The notes under the pieces: model-generated
Database searches by the model: none
The model's input: the letters and a program-made list of their open reading frames with translations, nothing else
What the model was told of the DNA's origin: nothing
Program-made: the position numbers and the translations under genes
Shown here: positions 8,537 through 17,834 of the stretch, in pieces
Layout of the letters: the number at the start of each line of letters is the position of its first letter
Numbering within the stretch: the stretch's first letter is position 1
Assembly (NCBI RefSeq): GCF_013927005.1
Contig: NZ_CP055930.1
Location: forward strand, 4,712,001 to 4,776,000
Direction of reading: 5' to 3'
From: Enterobacter sp. RHBSTW-00175
GTDB taxonomy: Bacteria > Pseudomonadota > Gammaproteobacteria > Enterobacterales > Enterobacteriaceae
Length of the DNA stretch: 64,000 nt

Positions 8537-9911
8537 GTTCGTTACCGGAGTTCAGGCGGATAGAGCGGTGGATGACGATAAGCGCCCCGAGGGCCACCCA
8601 TAATAAAAACTGTAGCATCGGCACAATCATCAGGATCTGGCTGTAGGGCAGGCTGAGCAGACAGCCGATGACAAAGACGTAGTACGCCGGTGCCGAGCTG
8701 AGCAACTGGAGATCCTCACGATTAAGATCCTGACGGGCAAAGGTCTCTTTTGGCCGCATCGCCACGAGCACGGCGCCAATCATGCAGACAAACAGCACGA
8801 TGCCGATAATGCCCACTTCCCACAGCAACATGCTTAAGGACGTTGAATCGAGGATCAGGTGATACCAGGCGCCAATATACCCCGGTGAAACCGTACTGCC
8901 GCTGTTGGTGGCGTTAAGACCGTAGCCGAACAGCATCCCGCCCGGGCCGAAAAGGTCGTTATGTTGGAGCCAGAAGAAGACGGTGGTGAAGCGTCCCAGT
9001 TCGCCGCTTGGCATGATGTAGTTGGCATCAAAAATATAACTTAGCGAGTCAATAAATACCGAAAGCGCGCTGCGGGTTGGATCCCCGCCAAAGGCCGCCG
9101 AATAGTTTGATGCCAGAACGGTAATGGCGATAAAGATTAACAGCGCCATCCCGACGGCGATAATCAGCAGTGAACGCAGGCTGACGGCACTGACTCCGCG
9201 CACATAGCCGGGCATAACCCACAGCAGTGCCAGCAGGAATGGCGACAGCAGGATAATGAATTTGACTTCGCCCACCACGCAGAGGAAAAAGCCCAGCGCG
9301 ATGTGAACCACCAGCGATTTTAACGAGCAGATCCCGTGTTTATACTCCGATAGCTTCAGCAGCATGATCAGCAGGCAAAATGACCCCATTGCCGCAGTGT
9401 TGCCGCCGCCCATTGGGTCGCCGCCGAACGTACCGACCACCGAGTCCCACTTCTCATCCTCACCACGAAGGGCCACGCGTTGGGGAACGATAAAAATCAC
9501 CTGATAAATCGCGACCGGGATCTGCACGTAGAAGATCCAGTAGAAAAGCTGGGTCAACCTGTGCAGTTGCGATTCACGGACCATCCCAAGCAACATACAG
9601 AGCATCAGCAGCGACAACGCCAGCTCGTTTTTAAAGCCGACGATGGTGGTCACAATCCCCGATTGCAGAACAGTAGAGACAAGCCCGAGGGAAATAAACG
9701 TCAGGTACAGCGTCAGTATCACCTTTTCGCGCCCGGTCAGGCGCAGCGGCTGCGGGCGGTTTTGCATCAGCAGCAGTACCGCCATGACCAGCACCATAAA
9801 GAAGGGCAGCCACAGGATCGCCGCAATGCCGGTGAAGTACTGGACCGTGCCGCAGAATACCAGGGTTATCAGGGCGTAGGCTTCAAGGTAGCGGCCAGTA
9901 TTTAACTGCAT
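8529..9911 (-). CDS. Wzy-like O-antigen/exopolysaccharide polymerase
   Basis: The 460-residue protein is almost wholly membrane-embedded, with about ten to twelve hydrophobic segments. A large non-hydrophobic loop near residues 260-320 (FGGDPTRSALSVFIDSLSYIF and the following GRFTTVFFWLQ) is the periplasmic loop expected of O-antigen ligase/polymerase-type proteins. Sequence conservation in this family is low, so the call rests on topology and on its place between the flippase and glycosyltransferase genes. It should join repeat units at the periplasmic face. The start overlaps the flippase end by 10 bases. Confidence 0.75.
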   Translation of the reverse strand: MQLNTGRYLEAYALITLVFCGTVQYFTGIAAILWLPFFMVLVMAVLLLMQNRPQPLRLTGREKVILTLYLTFISLGLVSTVLQSGIVTTIVGFKNELALSLLMLCMLLGMVRESQLHRLTQLFYWIFYVQIPVAIYQVIFIVPQRVALRGEDEKWDSVVGTFGGDPMGGGNTAAMGSFCLLIMLLKLSEYKHGICSLKSLVVHIALGFFLCVVGEVKFIILLSPFLLALLWVMPGYVRGVSAVSLRSLLIIAVGMALLIFIAITVLASNYSAAFGGDPTRSALSVFIDSLSYIFDANYIMPSGELGRFTTVFFWLQHNDLFGPGGMLFGYGLNATNSGSTVSPGYIGAWYHLILDSTSLSMLLWEVGIIGIVLFVCMIGAVLVAMRPKETFARQDLNREDLQLLSSAPAYYVFVIGCLLSLPYSQILMIVPMLQFLLWVALGALIVIHRSIRLNSGNEHE

Positions 9912-11119
9912 ATTTTCTGCTCCTGTACCCAGAGCGATTTCGCCCGCTGGTTCATTTTGATGAGAATGAACAAATAGCGCACGCTGGTCAGCACCGAGAA
10001 GGTCAACAGTGCGATTTGATAACCCACGCCAAATTTTGGCAGGGCGATAAAGGCGACGGCAATAATCAGGATCTGCTCAATCTGAATACGCAGAAAATAG
10101 CGTCGGGAGCCGAAAATCAGCTCAATGACCGTCAGCGGGCTGACTGCCAGTGCGGCAAACAGATAGGGCAGCATATAGCGTGAGGTCGGGATCGAGTTCA
10201 GCCACTCCTGGCTGAATCCCAGACGCATCACCAGCGGATAGAAAATCCAGATGCCGAGAATGCACACCACCGAAGCACCCATCAGCATCAGGCGTACCTT
10301 TTTATATTCCGGGTAGTTAAAGGTGTTGTTACGAAAATCCATCGACCATTTAGAAAAGATGGAGTTGCGCACCGCGTTGCCAATGATCATCACCGGCGAT
10401 AAACAGAAGCGACTGACCACCGAGAAATACCCGGCGACCAGCGGCGAGAACCAGATGTTAATCAGCATGGTCGGCAGGTTATTACTGGCTATTGCCAGGA
10501 CCTCGGCACTGCCAACGCGGCTGATATGCTGCCAGTGTTCGCGTAAAAAGCGGGCGTTAGTGGTCAGTGAAAAGTTGCTCAGCGTCAGGCTACGGAAATT
10601 AAACAGGCGGATCAGGCAGCCGCTTATCAGCAATAAAATGCCGACCATCCACGCCAGATAGAACAGCATCGGATTGGGCATCACCAGCAGGGCGACAGCC
10701 ACAACCAGCGACACGGCGATACGCTGGAAGGTCAGGAACGGGTAATTCCCGCCGCGCAGCGACAGGTTTTCGGCAACCAGTACCAGTGCATAACCGAAGG
10801 TCAGCAAATAGAGAAAGGCAATATTCAGGTTAAAGATAAGCCCGGTGATCACCGCCCAGGGGATAGCCATCACCAGACTCTGTAACACACAAAACACCAC
10901 GTTTTGCCCTAACTGGTGATCCTCCTGGCGGGGGATCAGCAGCTGGGAGGCAAACATACACACCTGTGCGCCGATCAGCACATTGCTGTAGATCATCGCG
11001 TAATGGCCGACCTCCGCCATCCCGTAGCGATGCGAGATAAGCCAGACCGAAAAGGCGCCAATCAGCTGCGAAAGCACTGACGAACTGGCGATGGATGAAA
11101 TGCTCCTGATGAGATTCAT
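9902..11119 (-). CDS. Wzx-like polysaccharide flippase
   Basis: The 405-residue protein has about twelve hydrophobic helices and starts with a short amphipathic segment followed by SSVLSQLIGAFSVWLISHRYGMAEVG, a layout typical of the polysaccharide transport family of the MOP superfamily. It should move the lipid-linked repeat unit across the inner membrane so that the polymerase encoded next to it can use it. It begins 5 bases after the copolymerase gene. The family is assigned from topology, the opening motif and context. Confidence 0.82.
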   Translation of the reverse strand: MNLIRSISSIASSSVLSQLIGAFSVWLISHRYGMAEVGHYAMIYSNVLIGAQVCMFASQLLIPRQEDHQLGQNVVFCVLQSLVMAIPWAVITGLIFNLNIAFLYLLTFGYALVLVAENLSLRGGNYPFLTFQRIAVSLVVAVALLVMPNPMLFYLAWMVGILLLISGCLIRLFNFRSLTLSNFSLTTNARFLREHWQHISRVGSAEVLAIASNNLPTMLINIWFSPLVAGYFSVVSRFCLSPVMIIGNAVRNSIFSKWSMDFRNNTFNYPEYKKVRLMLMGASVVCILGIWIFYPLVMRLGFSQEWLNSIPTSRYMLPYLFAALAVSPLTVIELIFGSRRYFLRIQIEQILIIAVAFIALPKFGVGYQIALLTFSVLTSVRYLFILIKMNQRAKSLWVQEQKICS

Positions 11120-11124
11120 AATCG

Positions 11125-13212
11125 CTATTTCGGTGAAATAAGTTCGTGCATTTCACGATCGAGCAGACGTTTCCCTTCCTGCGTTTCCAGGTTCTCTTCT
11201 TTCACCTGGTTGAGCAGGAGCGCGACCGGGGCATCACCAGCGCTTTTGAGACGAAGCGCCGCCTCGCGAACCCGTGCCGCCTGCTCGCCGGCTTTCACCA
11301 CCAGCAGGTTTATGTCGCTCTGCGCTGCCAGCAGCAGGCTATCCTGCGCCAGGCTCAGTGCTGGGGTATCGATGACCAGCGTATCGTACGTCTGGTGCAG
11401 TGTTGCCAGCAGGGCGGGTAAGCGTTCGGACGTTAAGAGCAGCAGGGAAGAGTCGTTCAGCTCGCCGCGTGCAAGGAAGTCCAGCTGGTCATCCAGTTTA
11501 ACGATCGCCTGTTCCGCAGTGGCGGTGCCGTTCAGCAGCTGGCTGAAGCCCTGTTTCTGCTGCGGATACTTCGCCGATAACCCCTTAGAGGCCAGATAAT
11601 CAAGATCGATAAGCAGCGTTTTGCGTGACTTGCTGGCGGAGCTGGCCAGCAGTTCGGCGATAAGCGAGCTGCCGAACCGGGGTTGTACTGAGGTCACCAG
11701 AATGGTCGCAGGTTTATCCCGGCGATTAAGCAATGCCAGGCGCAGGCTGTGGATCATGTCGGCATACTGGACGTTGTGGAAAATCTGTTTCGCACTGTCC
11801 AGATGCGGCAACTGCGGGAATTCACCGCTGGCGTCGAGAGCGGCTTTTGCTTTCAGCTCGCTGAGGCTATTCACCGTTTTGTCCATCGCGGTACCGACGA
11901 TCAGGTACATGATGTATAGCGCCAGTGCCATCAGGGTGATCATCACAATCAGCAGGCCGCGCTGCGGTTTTGACGGACGATCCGGTGGAACGGCGGCATC
12001 GTAAATCACCTCATCCGGCACCGAGAGATTTTCCGACAGCTTTTGCTCATTGGCGCGCTGGTACAGCGACTTATACAGCTCTTCGGTTTTGTTGAGCGTA
12101 GTGGTCATGGTGTTGTACTGATCACGCCTGGCACCGAGCGCCTGGAAGTTTGCTTTTTCCTCGTCGAGCATTTGCTGGTAGTGCTTCTCATCGTCGAGCG
12201 CGATTTGATACTGCTGGTGCAGGCCGTTTGACAGCTCACCTAACACCTGACCGAGCTGGGCGCTTACCGCCTTCATTTGCGCCTGCGCCTGAAGATACTT
12301 CGGATGCATCGGCCCATAGTGTTCCGCCGCATCGGAAAGCTCACGGCGCGTCTGGATCATGGCAATGCGCAGATCCTGAATCTGTGGATGACCGGATATT
12401 TCTGGCAGAGAGATAATCTGCTCAACCGGTTTGCCTTGCTGCTGGCGGACTTTGTCCCACTCGGTCTGCGCTTTCAGTCGGCGCTGGGTCGCATCGGCCA
12501 GGCGGTTTATCGCGATCCCCATGCGCTCGGTTTCATAGCCATCCACGCTGCGGAAGGTCAGCAACCCATTTTGCTTGAGGAAGGTATCGATTTCCGCCTT
12601 TTGCTGATCCATTTTGCTTTTCAGCTCGTCCATCATTTGTTCGTTCGAGCTTTGTGCCTGAAGCAGAGTGTTTTTCTTCTGCTGCAAACTGTAATCGATA
12701 AAGGCCTGAGCGACGCCGTTGGCGATATCTGCCGCTTTTTGTGCCGATTTGGCTTCTACAGAAACGGAAACCAGCTGGGTAGAACGCACGCCGGAAATGG
12801 TCAGTTTCTTTTGCAGCGCCAGTATCGCATTATCGATACGCCCGGCTTCATCCTGTTTATCGCCGTCGTTAAACTCGGGATCCTCATACAGCTTTAATTT
12901 ACGCACCGCGGCATCGAGCACCACTCGCGAACCCATTAATGCATATTTGGTTTCGTAGTAATCGTTGCGCGTGGAGTCGTAATTATCTACGCGTGGCAGG
13001 GGAGAGATATCCGATGACTGCGCTTTAAACAGCACGGTAGCCGTCGCCGTATAGCTCGAGGACATTAAGCGAGTCAAAATAAATGACGCCACGGCGGCAA
13101 CGATCACCACCACCAGGCACCAGATAAGCTTGTGCTTAATCTTGTTGAAATAAGGCGTGAAGTCGATAAAGCCTTCTTTCTTTTTTCCGTTTTCTACCAA
13201 TGAAATTGCCAT
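11125..13212 (-). CDS. Wzc/GumC-like polysaccharide copolymerase with degenerate kinase domain
   Basis: The 695-residue protein has transmembrane segments at 29-48 and 419-440 around a long periplasmic Wzz-type region with coiled-coil stretches (about 180-215 and 300-355). A cytoplasmic domain resembling a bacterial tyrosine kinase follows. The site expected to be the Walker A loop reads SVQPRFGSS (508-516), with no lysine and without the usual glycines. Walker A' is LLIDLD (533-538) and Walker B LVIDTP (612-617). The C terminus (LLDREMHELISPK) has no tyrosine cluster. It should set chain length and link polymerase to outer-membrane export, probably without kinase activity. No Wzb phosphatase gene is nearby, which fits. 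Confidence 0.88.
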   Translation of the reverse strand: MAISLVENGKKKEGFIDFTPYFNKIKHKLIWCLVVVIVAAVASFILTRLMSSSYTATATVLFKAQSSDISPLPRVDNYDSTRNDYYETKYALMGSRVVLDAAVRKLKLYEDPEFNDGDKQDEAGRIDNAILALQKKLTISGVRSTQLVSVSVEAKSAQKAADIANGVAQAFIDYSLQQKKNTLLQAQSSNEQMMDELKSKMDQQKAEIDTFLKQNGLLTFRSVDGYETERMGIAINRLADATQRRLKAQTEWDKVRQQQGKPVEQIISLPEISGHPQIQDLRIAMIQTRRELSDAAEHYGPMHPKYLQAQAQMKAVSAQLGQVLGELSNGLHQQYQIALDDEKHYQQMLDEEKANFQALGARRDQYNTMTTTLNKTEELYKSLYQRANEQKLSENLSVPDEVIYDAAVPPDRPSKPQRGLLIVMITLMALALYIMYLIVGTAMDKTVNSLSELKAKAALDASGEFPQLPHLDSAKQIFHNVQYADMIHSLRLALLNRRDKPATILVTSVQPRFGSSLIAELLASSASKSRKTLLIDLDYLASKGLSAKYPQQKQGFSQLLNGTATAEQAIVKLDDQLDFLARGELNDSSLLLLTSERLPALLATLHQTYDTLVIDTPALSLAQDSLLLAAQSDINLLVVKAGEQAARVREAALRLKSAGDAPVALLLNQVKEENLETQEGKRLLDREMHELISPK

Positions 13213-13213
13213 A

Positions 13214-13768
13214 TTAGAAGAAGCTCATGCCAATAATGATGGTATCTCCAGCCTGAACGGCGGAGTCTGCGGCGACATTGTTCAGCAGCTGACCGCTGCC
13301 AGACTGTCTAACTTGAATATCTTTACGGTCAGCGCGATCGGTAAAACCGCCCGCCAGCGCAATGGCTTTTTCCGCCGTTAAGCCTGGCTCCCAGGCGTAG
13401 CCGTCCGGTTTTTTCACTTCACCCAGCAGATAAACTTTGCGGTATTCGGCGACGCTTACCGTGACCATCGGCGTTTTCAGGTAGTTGCCGCGAAGCTTGT
13501 CAGCAATTTCTTTGCTGACCTGTTCAGGGGTCTTGCCCTGGAGTTGCAGCACACCAATAAACGGGTAATCAACGTTGCCGCTGTTATCGATTTTTACCCG
13601 CATGGACATATCCTGTTCGCCGGAGACGTTAATGTTGACTTCATCGCCATGGCTCAGCAGGTAAACGGTATTCGGCTGCGTTTTGATGGACTGCTGCGGG
13701 GTTGAGCATCCCGCCAGCAGCAGCGCCAGCAGCGGAAGCATCGCCAGATTCCTGTTTAAAAAGGTCAT
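13214..13768 (-). CDS. Wza/GumB-like outer-membrane polysaccharide export lipoprotein
   Basis: The 184-residue product has a lipoprotein signal with lipobox LLAGC (cysteine 21). Next comes the polysaccharide export (Poly_export) domain: YLLSHGDEVNINVSGEQDM and VDYPFIGVLQLQGKTPEQVSKEIADKL. An SLBB-type domain follows (VTVSVAEYRKVYLLGEVKKPDGY). It is much shorter than E. coli Wza (about 380 residues) and close to GumB-type proteins. The extra SLBB repeat and the C-terminal membrane helix of Wza are missing, so the adjacent barrel protein may supply the outer-membrane channel. It overlaps the barrel gene by 4 bases. Confidence 0.87.
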   Translation of the reverse strand: MTFLNRNLAMLPLLALLLAGCSTPQQSIKTQPNTVYLLSHGDEVNINVSGEQDMSMRVKIDNSGNVDYPFIGVLQLQGKTPEQVSKEIADKLRGNYLKTPMVTVSVAEYRKVYLLGEVKKPDGYAWEPGLTAEKAIALAGGFTDRADRKDIQVRQSGSGQLLNNVAADSAVQAGDTIIIGMSFF

Positions 13769-15051
13769 ATTTGTACCTGCGTCATAAAAATAATGGCCGA
13801 ATCGTCATAGCCCAGGGTGCGGTCAACTGCATGTGTGTAGTCCGGGCCAATATAAAAAGTATCCGTGTCTTTATTGGAGTGCATGGTGTTCCATTGCAGC
13901 TTCAGCTTAAAGTTAATGGATGGACGAAAATCATAGTTAAAGGTCAACGACACCAGATTTGACGTATCTTTGCGCTTATCACTCTGGTGCTTATAGTCTT
14001 CGGTAATATAGGAATAATCGATCAAGGTCGAAAAACGATCCACCACCCAGTGATGCTCATAGCCAATGCCTGTCGTTGATACCAGAATATACCCACCAGA
14101 ATCGGTTGGGTCTTTAATTCGCTGCGAGCTGTGCAGGTTAACGTTAACCTGCTCGAGCGGTGCCCAGTCAGCGGTAATATCCCAGTTCAGACCGTTAAAA
14201 CCCTGCGAATTCGGGTTATGGATAAACTCTTTATACAACCAGGCGATGTTGCCATTAATCTCCGTTTTCCCCGTCAGCCGGTTTTTCATACCGAATAGCA
14301 GGTAATACTCATTGCTGTCTTTAAGCTCATTGAGCTCGTAACGCCGCTGGTTAGTAATAAAGCTATAGCGGTATCGGAGCGTTTTTGCTTTCTGGTCGAA
14401 CACGTCGGCCACCAGGCTGTCTTCATGCCACTCCTGATCGCGCATGTAGTAGCCGAAGTCATCACTGGCATGATTGATGCTGTCGAGGTCGCGAAAACGC
14501 AGTTGCTTATGCTGAAGCGCGAGTTCTGCCTTACCGCGACCCTCTGGCGCACCGTAGCTGTAGCGCAACTCGCTGTTGAAAAAGCGGGTGCCGATAGGCT
14601 TATCGATGCCAAATTCTTTAAATTGCTCGGGTAAAAAACCTTCGGTGGTATCGCGGCCACGCTCTTCATGACCCAGAGTTTCTTCGAGGTCAAGAGCCAG
14701 CCCATGTTTGTCGCCGAAGCGCCAGTTACCGTTGAACATGAAATAATGGTTGTTGCGATTATCCGCGCTATCGTTGGCATAGTAACGATAATCGCCGGAA
14801 TACATCAGCAAGTACCGGTCTTCCTGGCGCTCGCCCATGGCTTTCACGACAGGTTTAATGTTCTGGTAGCTTGAGCCAATTGCATCCTGGCTATCGTGCT
14901 GCCAGGTCACATTGTCATCGTAGCCAATGTCATAGCCCAACTGGCTCTCGAAATCGATGCCAGCGATACCAGTGTGCGGTTTTGCCTGGAGGTCGGCGTG
15001 TGCGTAAGGCACAGAGAGAAGACCAGCCAGGATAGCGAACCTAGAACGCAT
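13765..15051 (-). CDS. Outer-membrane beta-barrel protein of the exopolysaccharide operon
   Basis: The 428-residue product has a signal peptide (likely cut after YAHA, residue 19). A long run of alternating polar and hydrophobic strands follows, rich in Tyr, Asp and Asn (LGYDIGYDDNVTWQHDS, YLLMYSGDYRYYAND), as in the beta-barrel porin 2 families found in GumB/Wza-type export operons. It lacks the usual terminal phenylalanine, ending IFMTQVQI. It may complete the export channel or retain polymer at the surface. It overlaps the initiating transferase gene by 11 bases. Confidence 0.72.
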   Translation of the reverse strand: MRSRFAILAGLLSVPYAHADLQAKPHTGIAGIDFESQLGYDIGYDDNVTWQHDSQDAIGSSYQNIKPVVKAMGERQEDRYLLMYSGDYRYYANDSADNRNNHYFMFNGNWRFGDKHGLALDLEETLGHEERGRDTTEGFLPEQFKEFGIDKPIGTRFFNSELRYSYGAPEGRGKAELALQHKQLRFRDLDSINHASDDFGYYMRDQEWHEDSLVADVFDQKAKTLRYRYSFITNQRRYELNELKDSNEYYLLFGMKNRLTGKTEINGNIAWLYKEFIHNPNSQGFNGLNWDITADWAPLEQVNVNLHSSQRIKDPTDSGGYILVSTTGIGYEHHWVVDRFSTLIDYSYITEDYKHQSDKRKDTSNLVSLTFNYDFRPSINFKLKLQWNTMHSNKDTDTFYIGPDYTHAVDRTLGYDDSAIIFMTQVQI

Positions 15052-16429
15052 TTTTACCTACAAAACCCCGTAAGAAGGTCAAAATTATGATTTTAAGATC
15101 GAGGAACAGCGACCACGACTGGATATAGTCCAGGTCGTACTGAATGCGCTTTTCCATTTTATCCAGCGTATCGGTTTCGCCGCGAAAACCGTTGATTTGT
15201 GCCAGCCCGGTAATCCCCGGTTTTACCTTATGGCGAATCATGTAGTTTTCGACCAGTACGCGGTACTGCTCGTTATGCGCCACTGCGTGTGGGCGCGGGC
15301 CGACTATCGACATTCGCCCCTGAAGGACGTTGAAAAATTGTGGCAGCTCATCGAGTGAAGTTTTACGTAAAAACGCACCAAACCGGGTAATGCGCGGATC
15401 GTTGCGGGTCGCCTGAGTAACGACGGTACTGTTCTCCATGACCTGCATGGTTCTGAACTTCCACACCTCGATTTGCTTACCGTTCAGGCCATAGCGGTTC
15501 TGCTTAAACAGAATTGGACCGGGGGAGGTGATTTTGATACCAATGGCCACCAGGATCATGACCGGAAGGCTGATCAGGGTAAAGAAAAAACCGAGGATCA
15601 TATCTTCAATGTACTTGATGATGGCGCCTTCACCGTCAAACGGGGAGGTAAAGATACTGATGGTTTGTAGGTTGCCGAACATGCGCAGCTGGGAAATATG
15701 CGGGCTGTAAGAGAACAGGTCCGGTACCAGAAACACATCCACGGTCGTGTCCGAGAATTCGTTCAAAAACTGCTTAATGCGCTGCCGGGCGACCATGGGC
15801 AGCGCAATATAAATTTCGTCGATTTCGCCCGCTTTCGCCATAGCCAGCAGATCGCTGCGGGTGCCGTGTCGTTCGATGCCGATAAGCGAACTTTCGCGCT
15901 GGTTATTGCGGTCTTCAAAGTAGGTGATGGTGAAGCCACGCTGTGAATATTCTTTTTGTAGTGCGTTTTTAATGGCCAGACCTGCCGGCGTAATGCCGAG
16001 GATCGCTACGCGTAACGGTGAATTAAAAAGATAATAAGAACTGATTACACGAACAAGGAATACGATTATAAATATAAACACCGAACATTTCGCCAGACTC
16101 TCAGCCAGCAGGATAAAATTCTCCAATGGTTGCTTATTGATAAGTTTTTCGGCAATCACAAAAAATAAAAACGAAACAATACTGCTCAGACATATGCTTA
16201 TAATGAGTGTCAGTGATTTGGTTAAATAACGACCTTTCAGCTTTCCGGTGTACAGGTGAAAATATTCGTTAATACGAATAAATACCAATGAGAAGATGAT
16301 GCCCAGAAGTGCGCTGGCTGTGGTAGGGTCGGTATAAAAATACTTTAAATAGGTAAAGACCAGAATATTGACTGTGAAAAAATCCAGTAGTTTTATCAGC
16401 TTGCTATAGCGTGAATTATAAATTTTCAT
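15041..16429 (-). CDS. Undecaprenyl-phosphate sugar-1-phosphate transferase (WcaJ/GumD-like)
   Basis: The 462-residue protein has four N-terminal membrane helices (about 10-120), a CoA-binding-like middle domain (LRVAILGITPAGLAIKNAL), a re-entrant hydrophobic segment near 275-300 and the C-terminal catalytic domain. The catalytic domain has the family's marks: TSPGPILFKQNRYGLNGK, WKFRTM, RTSLDEL-type KTSLDELPQFFNVLQG and SIVGPRP. It starts repeat-unit synthesis by moving sugar-1-phosphate (most often glucose in this branch) from its UDP donor to undecaprenyl phosphate. As first gene of the operon, it marks the promoter end. Confidence 0.9.
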   Translation of the reverse strand: MKIYNSRYSKLIKLLDFFTVNILVFTYLKYFYTDPTTASALLGIIFSLVFIRINEYFHLYTGKLKGRYLTKSLTLIISICLSSIVSFLFFVIAEKLINKQPLENFILLAESLAKCSVFIFIIVFLVRVISSYYLFNSPLRVAILGITPAGLAIKNALQKEYSQRGFTITYFEDRNNQRESSLIGIERHGTRSDLLAMAKAGEIDEIYIALPMVARQRIKQFLNEFSDTTVDVFLVPDLFSYSPHISQLRMFGNLQTISIFTSPFDGEGAIIKYIEDMILGFFFTLISLPVMILVAIGIKITSPGPILFKQNRYGLNGKQIEVWKFRTMQVMENSTVVTQATRNDPRITRFGAFLRKTSLDELPQFFNVLQGRMSIVGPRPHAVAHNEQYRVLVENYMIRHKVKPGITGLAQINGFRGETDTLDKMEKRIQYDLDYIQSWSLFLDLKIIILTFLRGFVGKNAF

Positions 16430-16814
16430 ATTGTTATCTGTCTTGTTTTACTCGTTTAATGGCGTTAATTAAACATCGATATGTTTTTTCCAACCAACCC
16501 AAAAACGCGTGAGAAGCATTCACAGCTACAATAAAATTCTACTATTCATCACATTAGACCATGGTCAGAGCGATGTCGAGATATCACAAACAAAAAATAT
16601 GCCGCCTTTAAATGCGCGTTGAGGGGGCTATTCAATTATTTAAAAGGTGTGATGCGATTGCCGTATTGAGAAGGGGTTATCCGGCGCTGAGATTGCTGCA
16701 CGAACGGGATGTCGCGCACAGTCGATTTCGTTCAGGCGACACATGGCTACCGGCCCGACAGGGAGATCTATTTTCCTCTCCCCGCAGGATGAGCCGACAA
16801 GCCCGCTAACGATA
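16430..16814. promoter_or_regulatory. Leader region of the exopolysaccharide operon
   Basis: No gene is supported in these 385 bases. On the minus strand they precede the first exopolysaccharide gene. A GCCGGTAGC sequence (minus strand, 16754-16746) differs at one base from the GGCGGTAGC core of the RfaH-recruiting ops element, which normally sits in such leaders; the rest of a JUMPstart element is not recognisable. The left part (16440-16560) is AT-rich and may carry the promoter, but no clear -35/-10 pair stood out. Confidence 0.3.
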
Positions 16815-17168
16815 TTATTTTTTCTTATTAAGCATCGCCTTTAAATCAGCGAAGGGATTATAGGTTGCCTCGCCAACATCTTTTTGCGCGTCTTCACCCG
16901 CCACAACGGTGGTGCCGTACTGGTCAGCTTCGGTGTACTTAGAGTGTTCGTGGTCGTGGCAAAACAGACACAACAGCTCCCAGTTACTGCCATCTTCCGG
17001 GTTGTTGGTATGGTCGTGATCGATGTGGTGCACCGTCAGCTCGCGCAGGTTTGAATACACAAACTCCCGCGAACAACGCCCGCATACCCAGGGGTAGATT
17101 TTAAGCGCCTTTTCACGATAGCCGCTTTCCAGCCGCGCGTAGTTTTTGGGGATCAGAGCCATTGCCAA
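16815..17168 (-). CDS. yajD: HNH nuclease-family protein YajD
   Basis: The 117-residue protein matches E. coli YajD closely as I remember it (ARLESGYREKALKIYPWVC). It has an HNH fold: two cysteine pairs for zinc (VCGRC and LCLFC), the catalytic HHIDHDH segment, and N and H of the final helix (NWELLCLFCHDHEH). A conserved C-terminal tail (NPFADLKAML) ends in lysines. Such proteins bind and may nick DNA; the true substrate is not known. It is transcribed alone; in E. coli yajD lies elsewhere, which suggests a rearrangement here. Confidence 0.92.
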   Translation of the reverse strand: MAMALIPKNYARLESGYREKALKIYPWVCGRCSREFVYSNLRELTVHHIDHDHTNNPEDGSNWELLCLFCHDHEHSKYTEADQYGTTVVAGEDAQKDVGEATYNPFADLKAMLNKKK

Positions 17169-17834
17169 TGTTACCTGCTAAAAAGAGTGGGTTTCACAAT
17201 ATATCCCATAATGGAAAGAAGGAGAATAAGCGAGGTGCCACTCTGCGCGAGCCCTCTCTTTAGCAACCCACCAGGCGTGAAAATCACAACGCTTGAGTAT
17301 TAACCTGAGCTTATGGTTTTTGGGGCGGCGGGACGCCAGATTTTTACACTGGGATTGAACGACAGGTGTTGTTGTTTGTGTGGTTAATTGACGAGGAGAT
17401 AAGAGGTTTATTGGGTTTTTATTTTTCGCTTAATTGTTTTGAAAATATAAAGGCATCAAATTAATTCACCTTTAACAATCCGGGAGTTTATTATCATAGC
17501 AGTTAACAGGGTGTGATTTTACGTGGGGTCTATTATGTTTCTCGTTTCGCTGAAGAAGACGTTAATCACGGGAGGGCGTGATAAGGCCGAAAAAAGGACG
17601 ATAAAAGATAAGCTGAATCATCAGTCTTATTTAGAGGGCGAAAGAGTATTAGAAATATATTTGATGCGGCTGCTCTGTGCTGCGACGCTATATGGTACGT
17701 TGCTAATGGCATATCATAGCTATTGATTTTCACCTGTGCATTCATAAGAACAGGTGCCGCAACCCCGGAGTACTGGCACTCACAGGGTTAGGGCATTCCA
17801 GTCAGGTCTGAACACCGTATAGTCGTTATGAATC
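17169..17834. other. Low-GC intergenic stretch with one possible small gene
   Basis: This stretch lies between the yajD start and the end of the small gene at 17833. It is AT-rich from 17390 to 17660 compared with its surroundings. Apart from a possible 63-codon frame (17535-17726) nothing coding is convincing. No tRNA, repeat or clear terminator was found. Confidence 0.4.
17535..17726 (+). CDS. Possible small basic membrane protein, unknown
   Basis: A 63-residue frame starts at ATG 17535 behind GGGG; an ATG 12 bases earlier is also possible. The N-terminal part is strongly basic (LKKTLITGGRDKAEKRTIKDK). The C-terminal end is hydrophobic (LMRLLCAATLYGTLLMAY), as in small membrane proteins. 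It stands alone in an AT-rich stretch. I do not recognise it, and it may be a chance frame. Confidence 0.3.
   Translation: MFLVSLKKTLITGGRDKAEKRTIKDKLNHQSYLEGERVLEIYLMRLLCAATLYGTLLMAYHSY

Noticed and set aside
16612..16809. 65-codon frame in the exopolysaccharide leader
   Set aside because: No ribosome site and no sensible composition; the region is better read as an untranslated leader.
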